From contig NZ_JAEPPI010000002.1 in the NCBI RefSeq assembly GCF_017641085.1, positions 1 through 64,000 on the forward strand: a stretch of 64,000 bases of DNA, read 5' to 3'. The notes under the pieces were generated by a model that was given only the letters and a program-made list of their open reading frames with translations, was not told the DNA's origin and made no database searches. Of this stretch, positions 44,995-53,054 are shown piece after piece (the stretch's first letter is position 1; each line of letters begins with the position of its first letter). This DNA comes from Gracilimonas sp. Its GTDB lineage: Bacteria > Bacteroidota > Rhodothermia > Balneolales > Balneolaceae. The translations under genes were made by a program, and so were the position numbers.

Positions 44995-45252
44995 ATGGCT
45001 TGCTCGCACAAAGATATGATCAAGGTTGTAAATACTGCCGAAGATGTTTGCCCGGATTGTGTGGAGCAGGACAGTTCTTGGGTTCACCTGCGCATGTGTA
45101 TGACTTGTGGTTATGTGGGTTGCTGCGATTCATCCCCAAACAAACACGCCCGCGCTCATTTCGAGGAATCTCATCATCCCATCATCCGCTCTGTCGAACC
45201 CGGTGAAGAATGGCGCTGGTGTTATATCGATGAACTATACATGAGGCCCTGA
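44995..45252 (+). CDS. UBP-type zinc-finger protein
   Basis: An 85-aa single-domain protein of the ubiquitin-hydrolase zinc-finger (ZnF_UBP) type. Metal-binding residues follow the family order: Cys3/His5, Cys19/Cys22 (DVCPDCVEQ), Cys35/Cys38 (RMCMTCGYVGCCDSS), Cys43 and His51/His55/His61 in the KHARAHFEESHHP block, with conserved WVHLRMC and the terminal WCYIDE. In eukaryotes this fold binds the free ubiquitin C-terminus; bacteria have no canonical ubiquitin, so the ligand is unknown. The gene is 10 bases after the DsbA-like gene and its stop overlaps the kinase start (TGATG). Confidence 0.93.
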   Translation: MACSHKDMIKVVNTAEDVCPDCVEQDSSWVHLRMCMTCGYVGCCDSSPNKHARAHFEESHHPIIRSVEPGEEWRWCYIDELYMRP

Positions 45253-46637
45253 TGGACGACTATATCGTAAAAGGGATTCAATCGTTTCCTCAGTTTTCCG
45301 AGGTTCCGGAAGATCAAATTCGGGAGTATGTTCGGTTGTCGGAAGTGTGCACTTACCAACCGGATGAGGTGATTGTAAAGCCCGGTGACGAAATCAACAA
45401 GATGTACCTGCTGCTTGAAGGAAACATTCGGCTGCAACTTAAGCGGGGAGACCAATTTACCGTTATCGATACTTTTGAAGCCGGCGACCTCACCGGAAAG
45501 CTTCCCTTTTCAAGACTTCAATCGTCTCTGGCTTATGTAACTGTAATAGAGGAATCGACTGTTTTAATCACCCATGAGGATAAATTCCCCGAAATTGCTG
45601 CTCATTATCAGCTAATCGAATCTTTTGTGCATGCCCTCTCCGATCGTATTCGTCATTTCACTACCCAGCAGCAACAAAACGAGAAATTACTGGCCCTGGG
45701 TAAACTATCTGCCGGTTTAGCCCATGAGCTGAATAATCCCGCTTCGGCTATGGTCAGAAGCGCTACTTCCCTGAAAGCAAACCTTCACGCCAAACCCGAA
45801 AAGTTTAAAGGCATGATGGAGCTCAAACTTTCAGAAGAACAAGTGGATGCCATAAACAAGGTGATTTTCAATAAGCTGAATGCTGAGATTCCCTCCCTTT
45901 CTTTGATAGAAAGAACATCGCTTGAAGATGACCTGGCTGATTGGATGGAAGGTCACGGTATTGAAGAAGCTTATGAACTGGCAGAAACATTTGCTGAACA
46001 CGGATTCGATGTAGAGTCTCTTGAACAAATCAAAGATATCGGTGATGAAGCCTTGCTCCCCCCGGTTTTTAAATGGATTGAAGATGTGTTTGTTACCGAA
46101 AAGATGATTGCTGAGGTTGAGGATGCATCTCGTCGTATTTCTGACCTGGTTTCGTCGGTGAAAACCTATTCGCATATGGATCAGGCAAATGAGAAGCAGC
46201 CGGTTGAACTGGAAAAGTTGTTGAAAAGCACGCTCAGTATTTTAAATCATCAAATAAAAGAAAAACAGGTATCGGTAGAAGTAAACATCCCCGATGATTT
46301 ACCAGAGTTTTGTGGGTTTGTGAGTGAATTGAATCAGGTATGGATGAACCTGCTCGACAATGCCGTTGATGCGATTGAGAAAGAGGGCCGTATCGAGGTT
46401 TCTGCCGAGGCCAAAAACGGAGACCTTAGAATTTATTTTAAAGACAATGGAACAGGCATCCCGGAGGACATTCAAACCAAAATTTTCGATCCTTTTTTTA
46501 CAACCAAAGGTATAGGAGAAGGAACCGGCCTCGGTCTCGATTTTGTCCGTAAAATTGTAAATAAGCACAATGGCACCATCTCCGTACAATCCAAACCCGG
46601 CGAAACCATCTTCGAACTCTGTTTTCCACTTAACTAA
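45252..46637 (+). CDS. Cyclic-nucleotide-binding-domain histidine kinase
   Basis: A 461-aa soluble kinase. Residues about 12-125 form a CRP-type cNMP-binding fold (YLLLEGNIRLQLKRGDQF, TFEAGDLTGKLPF) but without a clear Arg-containing phosphate-binding cassette, so the ligand may not be cAMP. Then HisKA with KLSAGLAHELNNPASAMVRS (His158), a long helical insert (about 180-310), and an ATPase domain (WMNLLDNAVDAIEKEG, FKDNGTGIPEDI, GTGLGLDFVRKIV). No membrane segment. GAGG lies just before the ATG. The likely phosphorylation target is the response regulator 95 bases downstream. Confidence 0.92.
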   Translation: MDDYIVKGIQSFPQFSEVPEDQIREYVRLSEVCTYQPDEVIVKPGDEINKMYLLLEGNIRLQLKRGDQFTVIDTFEAGDLTGKLPFSRLQSSLAYVTVIEESTVLITHEDKFPEIAAHYQLIESFVHALSDRIRHFTTQQQQNEKLLALGKLSAGLAHELNNPASAMVRSATSLKANLHAKPEKFKGMMELKLSEEQVDAINKVIFNKLNAEIPSLSLIERTSLEDDLADWMEGHGIEEAYELAETFAEHGFDVESLEQIKDIGDEALLPPVFKWIEDVFVTEKMIAEVEDASRRISDLVSSVKTYSHMDQANEKQPVELEKLLKSTLSILNHQIKEKQVSVEVNIPDDLPEFCGFVSELNQVWMNLLDNAVDAIEKEGRIEVSAEAKNGDLRIYFKDNGTGIPEDIQTKIFDPFFTTKGIGEGTGLGLDFVRKIVNKHNGTISVQSKPGETIFELCFPLN

Positions 46638-46730
46638 TTCAAAATTAAAGATGAAAAATTTAAAATTATCCTCAGCATTTAATTATAGCCTCGTCCTTAA
46701 TTTTAAATTTTAAATTTTTAATTCCTTCAG
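46638..46730. repeat. AT-rich palindromic repeat, copy 2
   Basis: Begins AATTCAAAATTAAAGATG then AAAAATTTAAAATTA, very close to the left arm at 42815-42893, and ends in TTAATTTTAAATTTTAAA and TTTTTAATT. The middle differs. It separates the kinase from the response-regulator gene and stops 2 bases before the latter's ATG. Confidence 0.7.
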
Positions 46731-46732
46731 GA

Positions 46733-48400
46733 ATGAGTAAACCGATCATTTTTGTAATTGATGATGATGCCCAGGTCCTTCGTGCGGTAACGAGAGATTT
46801 GCGCAACAAATACCGCAGTGAGTATCGGATTATGAGTACCGATTCTTGCAGAGAAGCCCTGGAGTCGTTGCCTGAGCTGAAGAAAAAGGGTGAAACAGTA
46901 GCACTCTTTCTCAGCGATCAGCGCATGCCGGAGATGATGGGAGTCGAGTTTCTGGAAAAGGCCAGGCAAACCTACCCCGATGCCAAGCGCGTGTTACTGA
47001 CTGCTTATTCCGATATGGAAGCCGCTATCAAAGCCATCAACGATGTGCAGCTGGATTATTATTTATTGAAACCCTGGGATCCTCCCGAAGAAAAACTTTA
47101 TCCTGTTCTGGATGACCAACTGGATGAATGGCTCGCTGATTTCAAACCGGAATTTCATGGAATACGACTGGTAGGCTATCAGTACTCGCCAAAGTCTCAT
47201 GCGGTCAAAGACTACCTTTCCGGAAATCTGATTCCCTACCGCTGGCTTGATATTGAAGCTAATGATAAAGCCCGGGAGCTTCTGGATGATTACGAAATCA
47301 ATACCAACGACCTACCAGCTATCTTTTTTGAAGATGGAAGTCATTTTACCGAACCCTCCCCTAAAACCATTGCTGAGAAGCTGGGAAGAAATCCCACCGC
47401 AAATGAAACCATTTATGACGTAGCTATCATTGGTGCCGGTCCTGCCGGACTTGCCGCAGCCGTTTACGGAGGTTCGGAAGGACTGAAAACACTGCTTATC
47501 GAAAAGCGGGCGCCGGGCGGCCAGGCGGGAACAAGCTCGCGGATCGAAAATTATCTCGGATTCCCCAAAGGATTGAGTGGGTCTGATTTAGCCCGCCGTG
47601 CCATCACACAGGCGAAACGTTTTGGCGTGGAGTTTTTATCTCCGCAGGAAGTGGTTGACATCTCACTCACCGATCAATACAAAACCGTAAAAATGGCGGA
47701 CGGTTCTGAGATTAATGCCAAGGCGGTGGTGGTTACCACCGGGGTTAATTACCGGAAGCTGGAAAGCAAAGGGATTTCCGATTTTACGGGCGCCGGGATT
47801 TACTATGGTGCAGCCATGACGGAAGCCCATGCTTTCAAGGATAAGCAGGTGTACATCGTTGGGGGTGGGAACTCAGCAGGACAAGCCGCTATGTATTTAT
47901 CCACTTTTGCAAAAGACGTGAAGATTTTGATTCGCGGAAAATCGTTGGTTTCAAGCATGTCTTCGTACCTGATACATCAGCTTAATGATACAGAAAACAT
48001 CGAAGTGATAGCCCACACCGAAGTGGAAGAAGCCTGTGGTGATGGAAAGCTTGAGAAGTTGGTTTTGTTCAATAATCAGAAAGACGACCGGCAAGATGTG
48101 GAGGCAGATGGACTCTTCATTTTTATCGGTGCCCGGCCCTATACCGACTGGATCAAAGCGGATGTTATTAAAAGTGAACGCGGATTTATTGAAACCGGGA
48201 GAGATCTGCAGCGATACGATAATTTTAAAAAAACTTGGAAGCTGGACCGACAGCCATTTCTGTTAGAAACTTGCTCACCCGGTATTTTTGCGGCCGGCGA
48301 TGTGCGTGCCGGAGCCATGAATCGTGTGGCCTCTGCTGTGGGGGAAGGGTCCATGGCCATCAAATATGTTCATGAATACCTGGCAGATTCAAATACCTGA
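46733..48400 (+). CDS. Response regulator fused to glutaredoxin-like and thioredoxin-reductase-like domains
   Basis: A 555-aa three-part protein. Residues 1-125 are a receiver domain (IDDDAQ acidic pocket, phospho-acceptor Asp62 in LFLSDQRMP, Lys in YLLKPW). Residues about 140-215 are a glutaredoxin-like fold (RLVGYQYSPKSHAVKDYL) with SPKS in place of CxxC. Residues 225-555 are a low-molecular-weight thioredoxin-reductase-like flavoprotein with FAD loop IIGAGPAGLAAAVYGG (near 234), NADPH loop IVGGGNSAGQAA (near 376) and GIFAAGDVRAGAMNRVASAVGEG. The reductase CxxC is replaced by GAGIYYGAAMTEA (about 353-365). It cannot be an ordinary thioredoxin reductase; I infer a phosphorylation-controlled NADPH:flavin enzyme acting on an unknown acceptor. 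Confidence 0.9.
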   Translation: MSKPIIFVIDDDAQVLRAVTRDLRNKYRSEYRIMSTDSCREALESLPELKKKGETVALFLSDQRMPEMMGVEFLEKARQTYPDAKRVLLTAYSDMEAAIKAINDVQLDYYLLKPWDPPEEKLYPVLDDQLDEWLADFKPEFHGIRLVGYQYSPKSHAVKDYLSGNLIPYRWLDIEANDKARELLDDYEINTNDLPAIFFEDGSHFTEPSPKTIAEKLGRNPTANETIYDVAIIGAGPAGLAAAVYGGSEGLKTLLIEKRAPGGQAGTSSRIENYLGFPKGLSGSDLARRAITQAKRFGVEFLSPQEVVDISLTDQYKTVKMADGSEINAKAVVVTTGVNYRKLESKGISDFTGAGIYYGAAMTEAHAFKDKQVYIVGGGNSAGQAAMYLSTFAKDVKILIRGKSLVSSMSSYLIHQLNDTENIEVIAHTEVEEACGDGKLEKLVLFNNQKDDRQDVEADGLFIFIGARPYTDWIKADVIKSERGFIETGRDLQRYDNFKKTWKLDRQPFLLETCSPGIFAAGDVRAGAMNRVASAVGEGSMAIKYVHEYLADSNT

Positions 48401-48463
48401 TGGTTCCTTACAAAAGATTTATCCCACTCCCGCTTAGAAATCTTATATTATGGCCGATGTGTA

Positions 48464-48518
48464 ATTCCCGGTAATAAGGACAGGGAAGCTTCCACCGGCA
48501 CAACCGTAAATCGTGCCG
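48464..48518 (+). promoter_or_regulatory. Possible structured leader of the endonuclease gene
   Basis: Two hairpins upstream of the endonuclease gene: ATTCCC with GGGAA(T-like) (48464-48469/48483-48487), whose right arm also sits in the alternative stem GGAAG/CTTCC, and CGGCAC/GTGCCG (48496-48501/48513-48518). The mutually exclusive pairing could be regulatory. I do not recognise a riboswitch class and the pairing may be chance. Confidence 0.25.
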
Positions 48519-48564
48519 TCACCACTTCTTTTTTAAAAACGATCATCTAATCCAACCGGAAGGC

Positions 48565-50562
48565 ATGGCATACCCAAATTCCATCACCCAAAAAGCAGCG
48601 GCTTTAATCTTTGTGTTTTCACTGCTTTTCTCCACCTCCGCATTTTCTCAAAGTTGTCCGACACAAGGCACCCAGATTTTTCCAGAACTCTCCGGGCAGG
48701 AACTGCTGGATGCATTGGTACAGGAATACGGAACCACAGATAACATCAGCTATGATAACGCCCGGGATATTCTCTATTCTGAAATTGATAATAAAAATGA
48801 TTCTTTGACCACAATTTATACCGGCTATAGAATCTATCTCGATCCCAATAACGATCCAAGTACGGATGCTTTTGAAAAAGACGTAAACGCAGAACACAGC
48901 TGGCCGCAAAGTAAGGGAGCTTCAACGGAGCCTGCTCGTTCCGATATGCATCATCTTTTTCCGGCCTATTCCCGCGCCAACAGTGCCCGCGGAAATCACC
49001 CTTTTTATGAAATTCCGGACCAGGAAACCGATACCTGGTGGCGTCTTGATCAGGATGTTTCCAATCCTGATGGCAATGTAGTTGATGAATACAGCGAGTA
49101 CAGGGATTCACACCCCAACAGTTCTTATTCGGCCAGCTGGGAACCCCGCGAAAGCGTAAAAGGTGATATTGCCCGTGCCGTTTTCTACTTCTACACCATG
49201 TACAAAACACAGGCCGACAATGCCGACCCTATTTTCTTTGAAATTCAGAAAGATTTTCTCCGCAACTGGAATTCTGTGGACGCGGTTTCAACCACGGAAT
49301 ACGAGAGGACGTGTGCCATCGCGGATATACAAGGGAATGAAGTGAACCCATTTGTGATTGACCCATCCCTGGTAGAGCGCGCTTATTTTGAAGGTGAAAT
49401 CAGCCAGACTAACGTAGAATTTTCAGCTTCTGTTTTGAACTTCAGTGAAGGAGACGGAGCCATAGAAATCGAGCTTTCCATCACCAACCCAAATGCAGAT
49501 ACAGCCACTACGGTGGATGTGATTTACTCGGGTGGAACCGCTACTTCCGGCGATGACTTCCAGGTCTTTACCAGCCAAAGCGTAACCTTCCCGGCCGGAT
49601 CCTTAGATCGACAATCGGTGACTCTCACCTTAATTGATGATGACCTGGAAGAAGGAGACGAAACCATTTTATTGGGATTAGAAAACGTTTCCGGGCCACA
49701 GCAAGCGGTGATTGGGTCTGCGAACTCCACTGAGATTACCATTCGGGATAATGATGGGGAAACACCCTCAGCTGCCTGGATAAATGAAATGCATTATGAT
49801 AATGACGGCGGTGATCAGGGGGAATTTGTAGAAATTGCGGTAAATTCGGAATTCGCTGACCTCACCGATGTCACCCTAAGCCTGTACAACGGAAATGGCG
49901 GCTCCGTTTATGCCACCTACTCCGGCAACGATTTTACCGCCGGCGATACCGAAAACGGTATTTCCATTTTCTATGTGGATCTTCCGGTAAACGGATTACA
50001 AAACGGTAGCCCGGATGGCATGAGCCTGGATATTGGCGGCGAACTCATTCAGTTTCTTTCTTATGAAGGTGCTTTTACTGCGGTTGACGGCCCTGCCCAG
50101 GATGTTGAAAGTACGGACATTGGAGTGGAACAGCCCGGCAACAGTTCTGTGGGCAGTTCACTTTCTCTTGAAGGAACCGGTTCAGCATACAAGGACTTTA
50201 GCTGGGCATTCACCGAATCTAACACTAAAGGCTCGGTGAACACCAATCAGACCTTTGAAACTCCTACTTCCAATGAAGACGAAAACCCAACCATCGCCGA
50301 CGATTTCAACCTTCACCAAAACTACCCAAATCCGTTTAACCCAACTACCAACATTAGTTATGAGTTAAAAAATGCGGTTGATGTTACCCTGTCCGTTTAT
50401 AATGTACTTGGACAAAAAGTTGTGACTTTGGTGGATGGAATGAAAAGTGCCGGTTCACATATGGCCACGTTTGATGCTTCCGGTTTATCCAGCGGAGTGT
50501 ATTTCTATCAGCTGAGAGCCGGTGAAGTTACCTTCACACAGAAGATGTTGCTATCTAAATAA
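48565..50562 (+). CDS. Secreted endonuclease I with Calx-beta and T9SS sorting domain
   Basis: A 665-aa exported nuclease. Signal peptide ends near SAFSQ. Residues about 40-275 are the Endonuclease_1 (EndA-like) domain with catalytic and metal-binding blocks NAEHSWPQSKG and SDMHHLFPAYSRANSARGNHPF. A Calx-beta domain follows (about 282-395: FSEGDGAIEIELSITN, IDDDLEEGDETILLGL), then a LTD-like segment (INEMHYDNDGGDQGEFVEIA) and a C-terminal PNPFNPTTNISYELK sorting domain. It probably degrades extracellular DNA for nutrients or in biofilms. GGAAGG precedes the ATG. It lies alone after the redox locus. Confidence 0.92.
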   Translation: MAYPNSITQKAAALIFVFSLLFSTSAFSQSCPTQGTQIFPELSGQELLDALVQEYGTTDNISYDNARDILYSEIDNKNDSLTTIYTGYRIYLDPNNDPSTDAFEKDVNAEHSWPQSKGASTEPARSDMHHLFPAYSRANSARGNHPFYEIPDQETDTWWRLDQDVSNPDGNVVDEYSEYRDSHPNSSYSASWEPRESVKGDIARAVFYFYTMYKTQADNADPIFFEIQKDFLRNWNSVDAVSTTEYERTCAIADIQGNEVNPFVIDPSLVERAYFEGEISQTNVEFSASVLNFSEGDGAIEIELSITNPNADTATTVDVIYSGGTATSGDDFQVFTSQSVTFPAGSLDRQSVTLTLIDDDLEEGDETILLGLENVSGPQQAVIGSANSTEITIRDNDGETPSAAWINEMHYDNDGGDQGEFVEIAVNSEFADLTDVTLSLYNGNGGSVYATYSGNDFTAGDTENGISIFYVDLPVNGLQNGSPDGMSLDIGGELIQFLSYEGAFTAVDGPAQDVESTDIGVEQPGNSSVGSSLSLEGTGSAYKDFSWAFTESNTKGSVNTNQTFETPTSNEDENPTIADDFNLHQNYPNPFNPTTNISYELKNAVDVTLSVYNVLGQKVVTLVDGMKSAGSHMATFDASGLSSGVYFYQLRAGEVTFTQKMLLSK

Positions 50563-50603
50563 TCTCTTTTATATTTGAAGAAACGGTAACTCAGGTGATT
50601 GAG

Positions 50604-51209
50604 ATGAAGCACTTAACCATAATCCTGTTCTTTTTGATTCCGGGGCAAGTACTCGCCCAGTCTTTTTCTCCGGAGATAAATTTAAAAACAGGCATACAAA
50701 GAATTAGCGGCCATTCTTTTAATCCTGACTATGAACAAGATCACACAGTGATGTATGAGATTGAGGCCTTCTACCCTTTTCTCAATTTTGAAAAATCGGA
50801 GCTAAGTGTCGGGCTAAACGGTTCATTACGAAGAGAAACTGACCGACTTAACACCTATGCCTGTCTGGATTGCCCCCAATATAATTTTAAAGGACATGCT
50901 ATTGGGTCAACCATAAAACTGCAAACCGTTGACACTCCGGTGGTTTTAGGTGTGTATTCAGGGCTGAATATCAATCAAACAGTAATTGAACAAACCCGCT
51001 CTGGAATGTTACCAGCTAACATACAGGCAGAACCTCTGATTACAATCAAAGAAACCTACTTAAATCTTGCTACGGGTTTTAGAGCAGACATTCCGATTTA
51101 TAAAAACTTCTTTTTCAGCGGCGACTTTCGCCTTTATTTTCCACTCGATGATTCTGATTTCAATCAGAGGCGATCGGCACTTTCAGCCGGACTTAGCCTG
51201 AGGTTTTAG
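50604..51209 (+). CDS. Exported protein, possible outer-membrane beta barrel
   Basis: A 201-aa protein with signal peptide MKHLTIILFFLIPGQVLAQ. The mature part has alternating-residue strands (SELSVGLNGSLRRET, FRADIPIYKNFFFSGDFRLYF) and ends SAGLSLRF, with a terminal aromatic residue as in outer-membrane barrels. The family is unknown. ATG 50604 is preferred to an in-frame GTG at 50595 since the signal peptide starts there. Two Cys lie close together (CLDCPQ). Its 3' end overlaps the convergent TIGR03545 gene by 4 bases. Confidence 0.7.
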   Translation: MKHLTIILFFLIPGQVLAQSFSPEINLKTGIQRISGHSFNPDYEQDHTVMYEIEAFYPFLNFEKSELSVGLNGSLRRETDRLNTYACLDCPQYNFKGHAIGSTIKLQTVDTPVVLGVYSGLNINQTVIEQTRSGMLPANIQAEPLITIKETYLNLATGFRADIPIYKNFFFSGDFRLYFPLDDSDFNQRRSALSAGLSLRF

Positions 51210-53050
51210 AAATCAATCCCAATCTTGTCTTTGATCTTGTCCTTCAGCGAGTCTTCTAATTCTTTCTTGCGCTCTTCCAGCTCTTTCTTTTTTTCTTCTA
51301 CAACTTGCAGCTGCTCATCTACTTTGGCCTGAAGTTCTTCGTAGCGTTTGCGCAGCTCGGCCTCTTTTTCGGCTTTAAGCTTTTCCAGCTGCTGCTTTTT
51401 ACCGGCAACCTCCTTCTGCACTTCCGCCCTGATTTTACGCTTCGCGTTTTCCACTTCCTGGCTTACGGTTTGCTTCAGCGCATTCATAAATAAATCATCC
51501 ACGTTGGATCGCACACGTACCCGTAACGGACCGTCCACATTATCCACCAGTGCCGTAACATCAACCTGATCGGTACTTCCAATGGCATTTCGGATCAGGG
51601 ATTCCACCCGGTTCTTGGGTTTTCCAGCAGCAGCAAAATCAAAGCTGATATTTTTGGCGAGATAATCGATGCGGCTGTCAATCCGCTTGTCAATGATGCT
51701 CATCTCAACATTCAGTTCACCCGTTCCGGTTTTCAGTTCATACGGTAACAAATCAGAGCCAGACAACCTCGCTTTGGATAGGGTAAAGCCGGAATAATTC
51801 ACCCTAAAGCTTTCGCGCGGTTCTTCTTCCAGGTAATTAAACTCGCCGTTTACCGTCAATGCAACCTCATTCTCATCCTGCCCCTGCACATTAAACTTTA
51901 CCGGCTGACCGGTCTTTTTCTGGCTGCTGCTGATATCGGTTACCGTTCCTGAAATAGAGATATCCGATTTTGTTTTACCGGACAGTTCAATGTTTTTAAA
52001 CCAGAATCCCGGATAATCATATTTATCCGAAAACTCGTAATCCAGCCCCTCATATCTTGGGATTTCCTGCACCGAATCCTCTTCCCCAACCAACCGGCTT
52101 CCATACTCCCGGGCAATAGCTACGTATTCAAGATAAGCGGCATAGTCACCTAACAAATTTTGACCAAATAAGGCTTTCCCAATATTCTGAACGTCCAAAT
52201 CCGGTAGTTTGGCAACGCTGAGAGCCCGCTGATAATCATCCCTGATCCAGTTATCCACCTGGTCAATATCATTTCGGGTAGTTCCATAATCCTGTTCAAA
52301 GTCTTTCTTCAGTTTTTCGGCACGGGTTTTCAGTGAATCTACCTGTTTTCGAAGTTTCTGCACATTTTCAATGGCCTCCACCACCTGCTTCGGGTTTTTA
52401 ATTTCTTTTGGGTTGATGGATTCCACCGTACTCCGAACTTTGGCAACCTCTTCATTCACCTTTGTATTCTTAAAGGTACTGTCCCATTTGGCATACTTCT
52501 GCTGAATTCCCTGCCTTAGCGAATCAATTTTATCAACGGATTGAATATTCACCTTTGCCATCAGGCTGTCCACATTCAGGTCGTCCCGAACATCCGTAAA
52601 TTTAACTTCGGCATTCTTTTTTGCCTCGCTGGTCACCTGACTAACCACGCTATACACAAATCCGGGTTCTTCATTCTTAACTTCTTCCGGTATTTCAAAC
52701 GAACCATCCGTTTCGCGTTCCGTGTCCATCTGAAAGCCTGTCAGCCTCACATTATCTACAATCACTTTGTTACGGAGAATAAGGGGCCAGAACTCCATGC
52801 TGAACTCGGTTTCCCCGGTTTCGAAAGTGTTTTGCATGGTGTTGTTGGAATTAGCCACCTGCAAACGGCTCCATTTTATGTGGAGGTCCCATAAGCTGAA
52901 ATCAAAACCATCCAGCTCTACTTTGGCTTCATTCAATATGCTACCCTGGTATTCAATTTGCCCTTCCACCCACTCCTCGGTAATGAAATAAGTTGCGGCA
53001 AATCCAATGCCCGCCAGTACTAAAACCGTAATTATTCCGCCTATTCTCAT
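51206..53050 (-). CDS. TIGR03545-family protein, AsmA-like, unknown function
   Basis: A 614-aa protein with one N-terminal helix (GGIITVLVLAGIGFAATYFI), a domain resembling AsmA-type repeats (LHIKWSRLQVANSNNTMQN, FSMEFWPLILRNKVIVDNVRLTG), a long helical middle and a highly charged C-terminal coiled coil (AELRKRYEELQAKVDEQL). This matches the TIGR03545 family, reported in a small share of diderm genomes and usually next to a TIGR03546 gene. That partner is exactly the upstream gene here, 4 bases away. A role in the envelope or lipid trafficking is inference from the fold. Confidence 0.82.
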   Translation of the reverse strand: MRIGGIITVLVLAGIGFAATYFITEEWVEGQIEYQGSILNEAKVELDGFDFSLWDLHIKWSRLQVANSNNTMQNTFETGETEFSMEFWPLILRNKVIVDNVRLTGFQMDTERETDGSFEIPEEVKNEEPGFVYSVVSQVTSEAKKNAEVKFTDVRDDLNVDSLMAKVNIQSVDKIDSLRQGIQQKYAKWDSTFKNTKVNEEVAKVRSTVESINPKEIKNPKQVVEAIENVQKLRKQVDSLKTRAEKLKKDFEQDYGTTRNDIDQVDNWIRDDYQRALSVAKLPDLDVQNIGKALFGQNLLGDYAAYLEYVAIAREYGSRLVGEEDSVQEIPRYEGLDYEFSDKYDYPGFWFKNIELSGKTKSDISISGTVTDISSSQKKTGQPVKFNVQGQDENEVALTVNGEFNYLEEEPRESFRVNYSGFTLSKARLSGSDLLPYELKTGTGELNVEMSIIDKRIDSRIDYLAKNISFDFAAAGKPKNRVESLIRNAIGSTDQVDVTALVDNVDGPLRVRVRSNVDDLFMNALKQTVSQEVENAKRKIRAEVQKEVAGKKQQLEKLKAEKEAELRKRYEELQAKVDEQLQVVEEKKKELEERKKELEDSLKDKIKDKIGIDF

Positions 53051-53054
53051 CGCC

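Noticed and set aside
46733-48400. Calling this gene a thioredoxin-disulfide reductase
   Set aside because: The reductase domain has no CxxC and the glutaredoxin-like domain has none either, so the usual dithiol reaction is impossible. I describe the fold instead.
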